Source: Acidithiobacillus sp. AMEEHan
GTDB lineage: Bacteria > Pseudomonadota > Gammaproteobacteria > Acidithiobacillales > Acidithiobacillaceae
Length of the DNA stretch: 64,000 nucleotides
Assembly (NCBI RefSeq): GCF_030996345.1
Contig: NZ_CP118747.1
Span: 124,001 to 188,000, forward strand
Reading direction: 5' to 3'
The translations under genes were made by a program, and so were the position numbers. Positions 47,278-56,739 of this stretch are shown here, piece by piece. The notes under the pieces were generated by a model. The model worked only from the letters and a program-made list of their open reading frames with translations. It was not told where the DNA came from and did not search any database. The stretch's first letter is position 1. Every line of letters begins with the position of its first letter.

Positions 47278-47656
47278 TCATGTCATCGCGCCGCGTTTGC
47301 GCATACTGCTGGCCGAGGCCATCGCCATTGGTCCCGGCAAGGCCGAACTTTTGCACCGCATCGAGGAAAAGGGCTCGATCTCGGCTGCGGCACGCGCCAT
47401 GAACATGAGCTATCGCCGCGCCTGGCTACTGGTCGACACCATGAATCGCTCCTTCGTTGCTCCCCTGGTGGGTACGGCAACGGGCGGCACGCGCGGTGGC
47501 GGCGCCTTTCTCACCGATCTGGGCAAAGCAGTCCTGGCCCACTATGAGGCAATGGAAAAGAAGGCCAGTGAGGTGTTGCGAGAGGACATTGATCAGTTCC
47601 GCCAGTGGTTGCGCCCCGACGGCCCCCTTCCCCCAAGCCACGGAACCCCCGAGTGA
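47264..47656 (+). CDS. ModE-type winged-helix regulator lacking the molybdate domain
   Basis: A 130-residue LysR-like/ModE N-terminal DNA-binding domain (GKAELLHRIEEKGSISAAARAMNMSYRRAWLLVD, then TATGGTRGGGAFLTDLGKAVL). The C-terminal TOBE/MOP molybdate-binding domains of full ModE are absent, so it may sense through a partner or act constitutively. The start overlaps the YheT stop, and ilvA starts at its stop codon as GTGA. Confidence 0.85.
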   Translation: MQKHSHVIAPRLRILLAEAIAIGPGKAELLHRIEEKGSISAAARAMNMSYRRAWLLVDTMNRSFVAPLVGTATGGTRGGGAFLTDLGKAVLAHYEAMEKKASEVLREDIDQFRQWLRPDGPLPPSHGTPE

Positions 47657-49221
47657 AAGACCTGCTCCGCGAAATTCTCTGCAGTCGGGTCTACGACGTC
47701 GCCCGTGAGACGCCACTCGAAGCTGCGCCCAAAATGAGCGCCCGCCTCGGGCGGGAGGTCCTATTCAAACGCGAAGATCTGCAGCCGGTATTCAGCTTCA
47801 AACTACGCGGGGCCTACAACCGGATTGCACAGTTGTCCAACGAGGAACGCCAGCGGGGCGTAATTGCGGCGAGTGCCGGCAATCATGCCCAGGGGGTCGC
47901 CCGCAGCGCCCAGTTCCTCGGCATTCGCGCTTGCATCGTCATGCCGCGCACCACCCCGGAGATCAAGGTCCGCGCCGTGCAGACCCTGGGTGCTGAGGTC
48001 ATTCTGCACGGCGACAGCTATTCCGACGCGCAGGCCTACTGTCAGCAGCTCATCGTCGAAACCGGCATGGTCTTCATCCACCCCTTCGACGACCCCCTGG
48101 TGATTGCCGGTCAGGGTACCGTCGGGGCGGAACTGCTCCGTCAACGCGGAAATGCCCTCGATGCGGTATTCGTACCCGTGGGGGGTGGCGGTCTGATCGC
48201 TGGCGTGGCCGCTTACCTGAAAAGTATCGTGCCGGAGATCCGCATCATCGGTGTCGAACCCTTCGAGGCCGACGCCATGTATCGGTCCCTGCAGGCTGGC
48301 GAGCGGATTGAATTGGAACAGGTCGGGATCTTCGCCGATGGTGTCGCCGTGCGCAAGGTAGGCGAACATACCTTCGCCCTTTGCCGTCAGTACGTCGATC
48401 AGATCGTGCGCGTCAGCAATGACGAAATCTGCGCCGCCATCAAAGATGTCTTCGACGAGACCCGTACGGTGATGGAGCCGGCCGGCGCCCTGGCGGTTGC
48501 CGGACTGAAGCGTCTGGCGCTAGAAGGACCCGCACCGGCCGGGCGGGGGGCGTGGGTGGCCATCCTCTCCGGCGCAAACATGAACTTCGACCGACTGCGT
48601 TTCATCGCCGAGCGCGCCGAAATCGGGGAAGCGCGCGAAGCCCTCTTTGCCGTTACCATTCCCGAACGTCCCGGGGCCTTCCAGGCCTTCTGTGCTGCCA
48701 TTGGCGGACAGCGCGTCATCACCGAATTCAACTACCGCTTGCATCATCGCGACGAGGCGCAGATCTTTGTCGGCGTTGCCGTACGCGACCGCAGCGACGC
48801 CGAGACCCTGCTGCAGGGATTGCGCGATACGGGACATACCGCGCTGGACCTCAGCGACGACGAGATGGCCAAGCTACACATTCGTCATATGGTTGGCGGC
48901 CACGCGGTGCAGGCCCGTAACGAGCGCATTTTTCGTTTTGAATTTCCCGAGCGCCCCGGCGCCCTCATGGAATTTCTCGACAAGGTCGGCGGGCGCTGGA
49001 ACATCAGCCTGTTCCATTACCGCAACAATGGCGTCGATTTCGACCGCGTACTGGCAGGATTTGAAGTGCCGATCGAAGATTCCGCAGCCTTCCGGGAAAT
49101 GCTCGATCGTCTCGGCCTGCCCTACGCCGAAGAGACCAACAATCCCGCCTATCGATTCTTTCTCGGACAGGGCGGAGAACAGACCCCGCGTCTACGCCTC
49201 GCGGGCGAACATCAGCCGTAG
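47653..49221 (+). CDS. ilvA: threonine ammonia-lyase, biosynthetic
   Basis: A 522-residue PLP enzyme that makes 2-oxobutanoate for isoleucine. The PLP lysine lies in FSFKLRGAYN, the Gly loop in GGGGLIAG, and two C-terminal ACT-like regulatory domains (about 335-420 and 425-510) sense isoleucine and valine. The start is GTG 47653, coupled to the ModE-like gene. It overlaps the convergent globin gene by 30 bases. It belongs to the same pathway as ilvE at 7027. Confidence 0.95.
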   Translation: MKDLLREILCSRVYDVARETPLEAAPKMSARLGREVLFKREDLQPVFSFKLRGAYNRIAQLSNEERQRGVIAASAGNHAQGVARSAQFLGIRACIVMPRTTPEIKVRAVQTLGAEVILHGDSYSDAQAYCQQLIVETGMVFIHPFDDPLVIAGQGTVGAELLRQRGNALDAVFVPVGGGGLIAGVAAYLKSIVPEIRIIGVEPFEADAMYRSLQAGERIELEQVGIFADGVAVRKVGEHTFALCRQYVDQIVRVSNDEICAAIKDVFDETRTVMEPAGALAVAGLKRLALEGPAPAGRGAWVAILSGANMNFDRLRFIAERAEIGEAREALFAVTIPERPGAFQAFCAAIGGQRVITEFNYRLHHRDEAQIFVGVAVRDRSDAETLLQGLRDTGHTALDLSDDEMAKLHIRHMVGGHAVQARNERIFRFEFPERPGALMEFLDKVGGRWNISLFHYRNNGVDFDRVLAGFEVPIEDSAAFREMLDRLGLPYAEETNNPAYRFFLGQGGEQTPRLRLAGEHQP

Positions 49222-49602
49222 CGACTCGCCAATTCCACTAGCCAGGCCCAACCAACGCTTGGCGAGGTCCGGATCAAGATGGTCGAGCATCGTCTCCTGA
49301 AAGAGCTGTAACCAGTCGTCTACCAAGGCATTGGTCACCCCGACAGGAGCGTGCTTATCGCCCAGGGCATAGCGAAAATCCTGGTAGGGCAAGCCCCCCA
49401 TCACCGTCCACCAGTAATGCGTGAGACGTTCCTTATGCAGGGTCCAGTCGCCAACAATGGCGAAGGGCTCCGCCAGAGTGGGATGGTGCTGAATACGGTT
49501 GTAGAAATCGTCCACCACGGCGCGAATGGTCGGCAGACCGATTTTTTGGCAGAGCGGTTCGAGCTTGCGCTTAGCAGGCAGAACCGGCAATTCGTCAGCC
49601 AT
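49192..49602 (-). CDS. group 3-type truncated haemoglobin
   Basis: A 136-residue globin. The proximal His is probably H84 (GDKHAPVG), with W96 in DDWLQLF and the TYWW-like helix THYWWTVMGG. The pattern VVDDFYNRIQHHP and GDWTLHKERLTHYW is that of group III truncated globins, which bind O2, NO or CO. ATG 49602 has AGGAGG upstream; an earlier ATG at 49662 is unlikely. Its end overlaps ilvA. Confidence 0.85.
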   Translation of the reverse strand: MADELPVLPAKRKLEPLCQKIGLPTIRAVVDDFYNRIQHHPTLAEPFAIVGDWTLHKERLTHYWWTVMGGLPYQDFRYALGDKHAPVGVTNALVDDWLQLFQETMLDHLDPDLAKRWLGLASGIGESLRLMFAREA

Positions 49603-49665
49603 AGCGGCCTCCTCTCTGTATCCGAAGGGTGCCATGATACGCCGCCGAAGAACGGCAACCAACTC

Positions 49666-50316
49666 CTATCCCTGTAGCAGCATTTGCGTATAGCGCCGTA
49701 CCCACGACTGCGCCTCCCGCAAGCGGTAGGTCATGATCCAGGACGGATGCGGCAGGTGAGAGACCCGCACGCTCCCATCTGGAAAAAGCCGTTGCACCGC
49801 GGCCTCCACCTCTCGCCCCAAGGCAATGATACGTTTCGGCTGAATCTGCGCCATCTCGGCCAAAAATCGCGCCTCAACCACCCGCTGCGCGGCTACTGGA
49901 AGCTCTGGATAATTGCAGTTTTTTCCGTCGCGCAGAAAGCCCACCGCGGCAACATTGCTGACATAGAACGCACGGTAGAACTTCCCAACGCCTATGTTCT
50001 GTACCACCCGATGGAAGAAGTTGGCCGAGGGCTCGGTATCGTTGCGCGGCAAAGGCGTATCTGGCAACAAATTTGCCAGACTGCGGAAATCAAGGAAAGG
50101 GATACCCGTCAACCCGGCCCCCAAACGCCCGGGATTGAGGCCCAGGATCACCGTCTGGGGTAAGGGCTCGGGAAGGTACTGGTGGATAAACTGCTCGGCA
50201 TAGGGTCGATACTCCAAAAAATCCTGCAGGATCGTGATGCCGTATTCCTGCAACAGATCGCTGAATGCCTCATCCTGCAAATATTGGTCTTGGGCGGAAA
50301 AAAGAGGGTTCTGCAT
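49666..50316 (-). CDS. uracil-DNA glycosylase-superfamily protein (SMUG2-like)
   Basis: A 216-residue protein with the superfamily motifs VILGLNPGRLGAGLTGIPF (motif 1) and SHLPHPSWI (motif 2). This pattern resembles SMUG2-type enzymes that remove damaged pyrimidines from DNA. It keeps the GLNPG and HPS elements, so activity is plausible. ATG 50316 is preferred; a GTG at 50325 would add three residues. The 148 bases up to 50464 hold no gene. Confidence 0.8.
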   Translation of the reverse strand: MQNPLFSAQDQYLQDEAFSDLLQEYGITILQDFLEYRPYAEQFIHQYLPEPLPQTVILGLNPGRLGAGLTGIPFLDFRSLANLLPDTPLPRNDTEPSANFFHRVVQNIGVGKFYRAFYVSNVAAVGFLRDGKNCNYPELPVAAQRVVEARFLAEMAQIQPKRIIALGREVEAAVQRLFPDGSVRVSHLPHPSWIMTYRLREAQSWVRRYTQMLLQG

Positions 50317-50464
50317 CGGGAACACGCCTTTGTTGATCAGCCGATCATAATCCTACATTGGCATTCCCAGGGCAATCGCCAGCAGCGAACCCTCCAGTCC
50401 AATCCCCTCGGCGCGGCGTAGGTCGGCGTTCGCTCAGAACGGGGCCGACACGCCGCCCCATACG

Positions 50465-51574
50465 CTATTTTTTCTGCATCTCCTTCGCCATATCGGCCAC
50501 CTTCATGAGCAAGGTGGAATCCGGGGTTTGGGGCAAATGTGGGAGTGTCACTTGCGGAAATTTGCCGGTCAAACCGTTCAAGAAGGCCACGATCTGCTTG
50601 GTCTGGGTATCCGTCAGAGTTTTGCCCAATTCGCAGGCGGCCATGACTCGGACAGCTTCTTGCAGACTGGGGACCGTGCCGTAGTTGAAATAGGGTGCAG
50701 TAAGGGCAACGTTACGCAAGCCCGGCACTCGGAACCGTTCCTTATCGGCGTCCTTATGTGTCACGTTGTACCGTCCCAGATCACCATGCAGGTGATATTT
50801 CTGCACATATTTCGCACAGGCGGCATTCTGCGGCTGAGCCGGAAACTTTTGGTAGAAACCCTGTCCCATGGGAAGCCCCGGGTTGTCGAACATAGGTCCT
50901 GCGTGGCAGGTGCCGCAGCCCACCGAGTTGAATAACTTCAGTCCCTCTTGAGCCGTCACGTGTAGCGCCTTTTTGTCGCCGTTCACAAAGCGATCATAGG
51001 GGCTATCCGGAGTCACGAGTGTACGCTCAAAACTGGCGATCGCCTCGGCCGCATGGTCAAAGGTGATCGGTTCCTTGCCACCAAAAACCTGCGCGAATTG
51101 CGCATGATACCCCGGAATCTTGCGCAAGACGTCGACCACCGCTTGCGCGTTTGGCATACCCATCTCCACCGGATTGAGAATGGGTCCTTTCGCCTGCTCC
51201 TCCAAACTGCTGGCCCGCCCATCCCAAAACTGGACCGTATTGAAGGCGGCGTTATATACCGTAGGCGTGTTACGCGGGACATCGACACGTCCGAATACGC
51301 CAAAGGACAAAGGAAGATTATCGCTGCCGTTACTTTGCACCATGTGGCAGCTGTTGCAGGACACGGTTCCAGAAAGAGAAATTCGGGGATCGAAATACAG
51401 CTGCTTGCCAAGCTCTATTTTGGCAGGAGTCATGGGGTTGTTGGCAGGGACTGGCACCGTGGCGGGAAACGCCCCGTCGGCGATCGCTAGGGGCGCAGCC
51501 AAAAGACCGGCACCAGCGAAAAGTAACGTCTGCCAGCTTCGCCATGAAGTCCGGATAAAGAAATAGGTATCCAT
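50465..51574 (-). CDS. ccpA: di-haem cytochrome c peroxidase
   Basis: A 369-residue periplasmic enzyme that reduces H2O2 with electrons from cytochrome c. A signal peptide (LLFAGAGLLAAPLAIADG) is followed by two CxxCH haem sites: C73-N-S-C76-H77 and CGTCHAGPMFDNPG. The bridging RVPGLRNVALTAPYFNYGT and ERTLVTPDSPYDRF regions are typical of the CcpA/MauG group. No Tyr axial ligand is obvious, which favours peroxidase. Confidence 0.92.
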   Translation of the reverse strand: MDTYFFIRTSWRSWQTLLFAGAGLLAAPLAIADGAFPATVPVPANNPMTPAKIELGKQLYFDPRISLSGTVSCNSCHMVQSNGSDNLPLSFGVFGRVDVPRNTPTVYNAAFNTVQFWDGRASSLEEQAKGPILNPVEMGMPNAQAVVDVLRKIPGYHAQFAQVFGGKEPITFDHAAEAIASFERTLVTPDSPYDRFVNGDKKALHVTAQEGLKLFNSVGCGTCHAGPMFDNPGLPMGQGFYQKFPAQPQNAACAKYVQKYHLHGDLGRYNVTHKDADKERFRVPGLRNVALTAPYFNYGTVPSLQEAVRVMAACELGKTLTDTQTKQIVAFLNGLTGKFPQVTLPHLPQTPDSTLLMKVADMAKEMQKK

Positions 51575-51716
51575 AAAAACGCTCCCTTTTGAGATTTTAG
51601 GACTTCAGTATAGAAATTCGTGACATCACCCACAAGCGGCAGTTCCGCCTTACCTCACTGGGCATCTTTGGAACGATGGTGCTACCCTTAGGGTAATCGG
51701 CTGAGTCGGAGAAAAA

Positions 51717-52076
51717 ATGCGCAGCAATGTTCTGGGAGAGGACTTGGCGTCCTGCAGCGAAAATCCCCGCACCGGTTTCCGTCGCGACGGCTTTTGCAGC
51801 GGTGGCCCAAATGATCTGGGCTCGCATACGGTTTGTGCGGTCATGACTGAAGCCTTTCTACGCTATACCTTGGAACGCGGCAACGACCTCATCACCCCGC
51901 ATCCGGAGTGGGACTTTCCCGGCCTGCGTCCCGGAGATCGCTGGTGCCTCTGTGCTGCGCGCTGGGAGGAGGCGCGCCAGGCAGGCGTGGCGCCGCCGGT
52001 CATTCTTGCCGCCTGTGACAAGCTCTGTCTGGAAGTCATTCACCGCGAGGATCTTTTCGCCCACGCGTTCCAGTAA
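51717..52076 (+). CDS. DUF2237 family protein
   Basis: A 119-residue protein that matches DUF2237 throughout: NVLGEDLASCSENPRTGFRR, HTVCAVMTEAFLRYT, RPGDRWCLCAARWEEA and GVAPPVILAACDKLCLE. Function unknown in the family. Several conserved Cys may bind metal. It is monocistronic as far as can be seen. Confidence 0.9.
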   Translation: MRSNVLGEDLASCSENPRTGFRRDGFCSGGPNDLGSHTVCAVMTEAFLRYTLERGNDLITPHPEWDFPGLRPGDRWCLCAARWEEARQAGVAPPVILAACDKLCLEVIHREDLFAHAFQ

Positions 52077-52183
52077 GTCTGCTCCCGGCCAGCCGCAGGC
52101 ACGCCAGCAATCTGCCCACTTGATTCTCCTTCCTTTCCTTCTACAATGTTCATGTGCTGGTCATGAACAGACAGGAGTAGACC

Positions 52184-52462
52184 ATGGCAACTGCAAGCGA
52201 ACGTATCCCGGTCCTGGTTACCCCGCAGGAAAAGGCTCTGATTTCCAAGATGGCCCACGATGCCCACATGTCGATGGGAGAGCTCCTCCGCCGGGCCGCC
52301 GCCTCTTTCCGTCCGCACGAAGAGGATGAGATTTTGGAGGGGATGATTGGCCAGATACGGAAGACCACTGCCCAGGCCAACGCCGCCGTCGATGAGGCAT
52401 TAGCCTTTGTCGAGGCCTCCGAACAGCGGATCGCCGCCATGGAATCCGAACGAGTCCGCTGA
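52184..52462 (+). CDS. small RHH-like protein
   Basis: A 92-residue protein with ERIPVLVTPQEKALISKMAH then MSMGELLRRAA, a ribbon-helix-helix-like N-terminus, followed by a helical tail. It has AGGAG 6 bases before ATG. It may be a DNA-binding autoregulator or antitoxin, but no toxin partner is visible. The stop overlaps the next gene start. Confidence 0.6.
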   Translation: MATASERIPVLVTPQEKALISKMAHDAHMSMGELLRRAAASFRPHEEDEILEGMIGQIRKTTAQANAAVDEALAFVEASEQRIAAMESERVR

Positions 52463-52671
52463 TGGCGATTGCCGACAAGATGTGGGATGCCCTGAGCACC
52501 GTCATCAAGATGAATGACCGGGTGGAGAGTTTGGCTGGCACGGTCAAAAAGCAACAGGAAAAAATCGAGAATCTCACCGAACGGGTTATTCGCCTGGAAA
52601 CGGCCTTGGCAATCGCCTTATCGAACCCGTCGCGCCCCCGCAGCGTATCCCGTCTGAAACACGAGGAGTGA
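52462..52671 (+). CDS. small coiled-coil protein
   Basis: A 69-residue protein with a predicted coiled coil over MNDRVESLAGTVKKQQEK to NLTERVIRLETALAIAL and a basic tail. It overlaps the previous gene by 1 base, so the two form a pair. I do not recognise either family; the pair could be a small regulatory module. Confidence 0.55.
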   Translation: MAIADKMWDALSTVIKMNDRVESLAGTVKKQQEKIENLTERVIRLETALAIALSNPSRPRSVSRLKHEE

Positions 52672-52786
52672 TAAGGTCGCCAAAACGGAGCCTTCTTTCG
52701 GGGATGTCGGCAACCCTATGTCAGACCGAAGGATACGGGCCATGCAAAAAATCGAAAGAATGTCCCGGGCAGGTACCAAGTGGGTT

Positions 52787-52877
<91 letters not shown>

Positions 52878-52923
52878 GTAGGGGCAGGAGTGTAGCCTAG
52901 TTGCCAGGTACAAGCAATCAAGG

Positions 52924-53274
52924 TCAGAAAGCCAGGATCTCGCGCTTCTGGCCCTTGGGCAGACTGCCAATGATGCTTTGAATGCGTGTCAGGATTCCAG
53001 AACGGTCGTTGGTGAAACGAATGCCGATGGCCGGCGGGTGACCTTCACGATTTTCCTTCGGCATGACCCAGATCACCTTGCCTTGCAGTGGGGTACGCTG
53101 GCCATTATCGGGCAACGTGATCATCAGTAGCACGTCAGTCCCCATGGGCAGCAGGTTTTGGGTCTCAACCAATATCCCTCCACCCCGTACCTGCGGCAAA
53201 AAATAGCGCTGGACTGACTCGGCGTCGCGCAGCACCACCGAAAGCGCACGGGCATTGGAATCCAAGGTACTCAT
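52924..53274 (-). CDS. PilZ-domain protein
   Basis: A 116-residue protein of the type IV pilus PilZ subgroup: GGGILVETQNLLPMGTDVLL, then GKVIWVMP and AIGIRFTND. It lacks the RxxxR c-di-GMP-binding arginines of classical PilZ domains, which is normal for this subgroup; the family is needed for type IV pilus assembly. It overlaps the holB stop by 4 bases and closes the fab operon. Confidence 0.85.
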   Translation of the reverse strand: MSTLDSNARALSVVLRDAESVQRYFLPQVRGGGILVETQNLLPMGTDVLLMITLPDNGQRTPLQGKVIWVMPKENREGHPPAIGIRFTNDRSGILTRIQSIIGSLPKGQKREILAF

Positions 53275-54236
53275 TCTTCTCTTTCTCCCCAAAACCAGCG
53301 CCAGAGCAGGCGCTCAAGACGCATTGGCATCTGCAGATTCTGGCGCAGATCGACGACGAGACGCAACCAAGCCTGACACTCTTGCCACAACTGTGCTGGC
53401 GACCAACTTGCCGCCCGCGTCGACAGCGCTCGCGCCCCCAAAGGGGCTTCCAGACCTAGTTGTAGTCGAAAAATTTGCGCATACAATCCCAACATCAAGT
53501 CTCGCAGCAATAAGACCCGTTCTTCATCCTTGCTCCACTGCTCCACCAGTGCCCATAACAACTCGAGTCGCGGTGTATCGCTGAGCAATTGCGCCTGTGC
53601 CGCTTGCAGCTCGGGCCACAAGCCGCTATTGACGAGCTCCAGGGCCCACGCTGGACGATCGGCATAGCGCTGGGCAAGGGTGTCCACATCAGCACCATCC
53701 ACCCCTTGTGCACGAAGATAACGAGCACAGGCGTAAGCTTCGCATGGAGGTGACTCGAGGCGCTGGCAGCGTGAACGAATGGTCGGCAAGAGACGCACCG
53801 GTGCGGCGCTCAGCAGCAGTATACGAGCCCGTTGCGGGGGTTCCTCTAGGCCTTTGAGCAGGGCGTTGGCAGCTGCCACACTCATCTTTTCCGCATCCAC
53901 GATCCGGAGCACGCGCAAGGACCCAGACTGAGGAGTGTAGGCAAGAATCTCCAGGCCTTCACGAATCGGCTCGATCCCCAGCGTCTTACCATGACTTGCT
54001 TGCAGATTCAGGTAGTCTGGATGATTTCCCGCATCCAGCAACCGACAGGAAGGGCAAGTACCGCAAGCCTCCGCACCAGGCCGGTGACAAAGCCAGAGAC
54101 GCACCAGTCGTTCTGACCAGGCAGCTGCGAGGCTATCCGACGCCGCCTCGAGCAGCAGGGATTGCGGAAGCGCCCGGGCACGATCCGCAGCCAGCCAAGC
54201 TGGTGGAGTACAATCGGAAAGTAAAACGTCATTCAT
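53271..54236 (-). CDS. holB: DNA polymerase III subunit delta prime
   Basis: A 321-residue clamp-loader subunit. The AAA+ fold shows a zinc module (ACGTCPSC), the region IREGLEILAYTPQSGSLRVL, ANALLKGLEEPP, and a sensor-like LLPTIRSRCQ. It has no functional Walker A, as expected for delta prime. The start overlaps the tmk stop by 8 bases. Standard order tmk-holB-pilZ. Confidence 0.92.
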   Translation of the reverse strand: MNDVLLSDCTPPAWLAADRARALPQSLLLEAASDSLAAAWSERLVRLWLCHRPGAEACGTCPSCRLLDAGNHPDYLNLQASHGKTLGIEPIREGLEILAYTPQSGSLRVLRIVDAEKMSVAAANALLKGLEEPPQRARILLLSAAPVRLLPTIRSRCQRLESPPCEAYACARYLRAQGVDGADVDTLAQRYADRPAWALELVNSGLWPELQAAQAQLLSDTPRLELLWALVEQWSKDEERVLLLRDLMLGLYAQIFRLQLGLEAPLGARALSTRAASWSPAQLWQECQAWLRLVVDLRQNLQMPMRLERLLWRWFWGEREE

Positions 54237-54873
54237 CTCGCAGACTGCGCACGGGTATCCTCGCCAACAAGGCCTGCCGCAGCTGCTCTTGGACCTGTGG
54301 CAGGGGCTGACTGGCGTCGATGCGGCAAAAACGCTCTGGCACCTCCGTGGCCCGCCGCGCAAAAGCGGCTTGCGCCCGGCGGAAGAAATCGATGTTTTCT
54401 CGTTCCATGCGGTCAGGGCGACGATCACGAATACGCTCGGCCGCCATCTGTGGGTCGATGTCGAGCCAAAAGGTCAGGTCAGGCTGGCGCGTGATTCCGG
54501 CCCAGCGCGAGAGCTCTTCGATACGCTCGAGAGCCACGCCACGCCCGCCTCCCTGATAGGCGATGGTGGAGTCCTCGTAGCGATCGCACAGCAAAACCCT
54601 GCCCGCTGCCAACGCTGGCAGAATACGGCCACGTAGGTGATTGCGCCGTCCGGCATAGAGCAGCAGCAGCTCCTCCTCCGCATCCAGTTGCAGGTCAGAA
54701 TTGAGAAAGATGGCCCGCAGGGCTTCTCCCAGTGGCCCACCACCCGGTTCGCGACTGCGCTCCACGGTATAGCCGAGTGCCTCGATCTGCTCGGCAAGGA
54801 AAGGTAGGACGGTACTCTTGCCAGCCCCTTCTATCCCCTCCAGGGTGATGAAAAAACCCGATTCGTCAGCCAT
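54229..54873 (-). CDS. tmk: thymidylate kinase
   Basis: A 214-residue kinase that phosphorylates dTMP. P-loop GIEGAGKST, REPGGGPLGEALR, the lid-type LLCDRYEDSTIAYQGGGRG, and LDIDPQMAAERI are present. ATG 54873 is used because it overlaps the mltG stop by 8 bases; longer upstream frames lack family similarity. Confidence 0.95.
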   Translation of the reverse strand: MADESGFFITLEGIEGAGKSTVLPFLAEQIEALGYTVERSREPGGGPLGEALRAIFLNSDLQLDAEEELLLLYAGRRNHLRGRILPALAAGRVLLCDRYEDSTIAYQGGGRGVALERIEELSRWAGITRQPDLTFWLDIDPQMAAERIRDRRPDRMERENIDFFRRAQAAFARRATEVPERFCRIDASQPLPQVQEQLRQALLARIPVRSLRDE

Positions 54874-55873
54874 TCTTGATACCCGCTTGAAGGTAGCGCT
54901 GGATCTGCCGCTGATGTTCCGCAAACCCTGCAGAATAGTGATATTCGTTGCCCTTGGCGATGAAGTAAAGATCATCACCCGCTGCCGGATGCAAAACCGC
55001 CTCCAGGGCCTGCTGCGACGGCATGGCGATAGGGCCCGGCGGCAGGCCGCTGTGCAGATAGGTATTGTACGGGCTTTGCACCTGCATCTGCGCTGGCTGG
55101 AGATGACCATCGTAGGCCTTGCCCAGAGCATAGATCACCGTGGGGTCGGATTGCAGAGGCATCCCTATCCGCAATCGATTGATAAAGACCGCAGCGATAC
55201 GTTTTTGCTGAGCTAACGGAGCGCCTTCGCGCTGCACGATGGAGGCGAGAATCAGCGCTTCATAAGGACTGTTCAACGGCAGCTTGGGCGCGCGCTGCAT
55301 CCACAACTTTTGCAAGGTCTGCTGCATGGCCTGAGCGGCTTGACGAAGCAGCATCACTGGCGCTTCACCAGGGACGTAGCGATAACTCTGTGGCAGCAGA
55401 CACCCCTCGGCATTCTCTCGTGCGGCGGCCATCGGCCCCAGCAATCTGGGCAATTGCCCTGCCGTGGGAATTCCCTTCGGGCCCAGATAGGGCGCGTGCT
55501 GAAGTTGTTGCAGAACCTGCGCCAGAGTCATCCCTGGTACAATGGTAAAATCCAGGGGTTGCGACCGCCCTGCTCGCAAGGTCTCGAGCACCTCGGCCAT
55601 ACTCACCCGGCCCCGAAATACATAGAGGCCGGCGTGTAGGGGCGGGCGTCCATCCACTTGCCAGAGGAGTCGAAACAAAATTGGGCTCGGCAACAAACCC
55701 ATGTTATGCAGCTCCTGGATGCTGGCATCGACGCTCGCCCCGAGCCGGATGGGTACCTCCGTCCCCTGTGCTGGCAACACGATGGGGCGGTAGAGGTCCC
55801 ATAGCGCCCAGCCGAGCAGCGCAGCAATCGCGCCGAGCAGCAGCAACGTCAGGCGTAGCAACCAGGATCTCAC
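54866..55873 (-). CDS. mltG: endolytic murein transglycosylase
   Basis: A 335-residue inner-membrane protein (YceG) that cuts nascent peptidoglycan and sets strand length. One N-terminal helix (LLRLTLLLLGAIAALLGWAL) anchors a periplasmic LysM-like and catalytic domain (LILASIVQREGAPLAQQ, INRLRIGMPLQSDPTVIYA, HSGLPPGPIAMP). The GTG at 55873 is chosen because GGAGG lies upstream and GTGA overlaps the pabC stop. Confidence 0.92.
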   Translation of the reverse strand: MRSWLLRLTLLLLGAIAALLGWALWDLYRPIVLPAQGTEVPIRLGASVDASIQELHNMGLLPSPILFRLLWQVDGRPPLHAGLYVFRGRVSMAEVLETLRAGRSQPLDFTIVPGMTLAQVLQQLQHAPYLGPKGIPTAGQLPRLLGPMAAARENAEGCLLPQSYRYVPGEAPVMLLRQAAQAMQQTLQKLWMQRAPKLPLNSPYEALILASIVQREGAPLAQQKRIAAVFINRLRIGMPLQSDPTVIYALGKAYDGHLQPAQMQVQSPYNTYLHSGLPPGPIAMPSQQALEAVLHPAAGDDLYFIAKGNEYHYSAGFAEHQRQIQRYLQAGIKNG

Positions 55874-56733
55874 GCTTCCTCCGGGAACAATCCCAAACCA
55901 CGATGCCAAGTAGCTAGACGCTGCGCCAAGCTACCCGCGGCGCCGGGAAGGCTGCGGTCTTGCCATCGTTGAACCGGCCAGAACCCAATCAGACTATTAC
56001 AAAAGAGGATCTCTTCTGCCTCTGCCAGCGCGCTCGGCGTTGTCCGTACGATCTGCACCGTGAGTCCCCAGCCCTCCGCCTGGCGCAGAATTGCACCAAG
56101 CTGAACTCCGCGGATTCCGCCATCATGCAGATCCGGGGTATAAAGCGTCTCCCCGCGACGCCAGAGGACGTTGCTCTGAATACCCTCGCGCAGGCATCCC
56201 TGCTGGTCGCAGAGCACTGCCTCCTGCCAACCTTCGGGCAAGGCGCGACGTGCCATAATCTGATTGAGGCGGTTCAAGGATTTCAGCGCCAAATAGGACG
56301 CACCGCATTGCAGAGGGACCGTGGATAAACCCGCGCGGACGCCATCGCGCCAATACGCTGTCGGGCGTGCGGGCCAGTCCTGCACGAGGAAGACGATCTG
56401 CCCCGCACTTTCCTTGGGAGTGACATAGCCTTGACCATCCCGACGAAACAACAGGATCTTCAGCACCAAACGCCGAGAGGTCGCAATATCGGGGTATCTC
56501 TTCTGCAGGTCCTGCCAATGGGCCAGCAGTATGGCAGCGTCCGGAACGGCAATTCCCAAAACGGCGGCGCCGTGGCGCAGCCGATGCAGGTGCTCCTGCC
56601 AAAATAAGGGCTCGGAGGAAATTACCGCAATGGTTTCGAAGAGTCCATCGCCATACTGTGCGGCACGTGCGAACGGGAACGAGGTTACGGGGTCCTGAAA
56701 GACGCCATCGACACTGCAGGCGAGGACCGTCAC
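55870..56733 (-). CDS. pabC: aminodeoxychorismate lyase
   Basis: A 287-residue PLP lyase (fold type IV) that makes p-aminobenzoate for folate. Markers are YGDGLFETIAV, the PLP-Lys region LKSLNRLNQIMARR, and ILFCNSLIGFWPV. It is close to IlvE in fold, but the LKSLNR motif and the fab-mltG context favour PabC. It starts 6 bases after the fabF stop. Confidence 0.92.
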   Translation of the reverse strand: MTVLACSVDGVFQDPVTSFPFARAAQYGDGLFETIAVISSEPLFWQEHLHRLRHGAAVLGIAVPDAAILLAHWQDLQKRYPDIATSRRLVLKILLFRRDGQGYVTPKESAGQIVFLVQDWPARPTAYWRDGVRAGLSTVPLQCGASYLALKSLNRLNQIMARRALPEGWQEAVLCDQQGCLREGIQSNVLWRRGETLYTPDLHDGGIRGVQLGAILRQAEGWGLTVQIVRTTPSALAEAEEILFCNSLIGFWPVQRWQDRSLPGAAGSLAQRLATWHRGLGLFPEEA

Positions 56734-56739
56734 AGGTCC

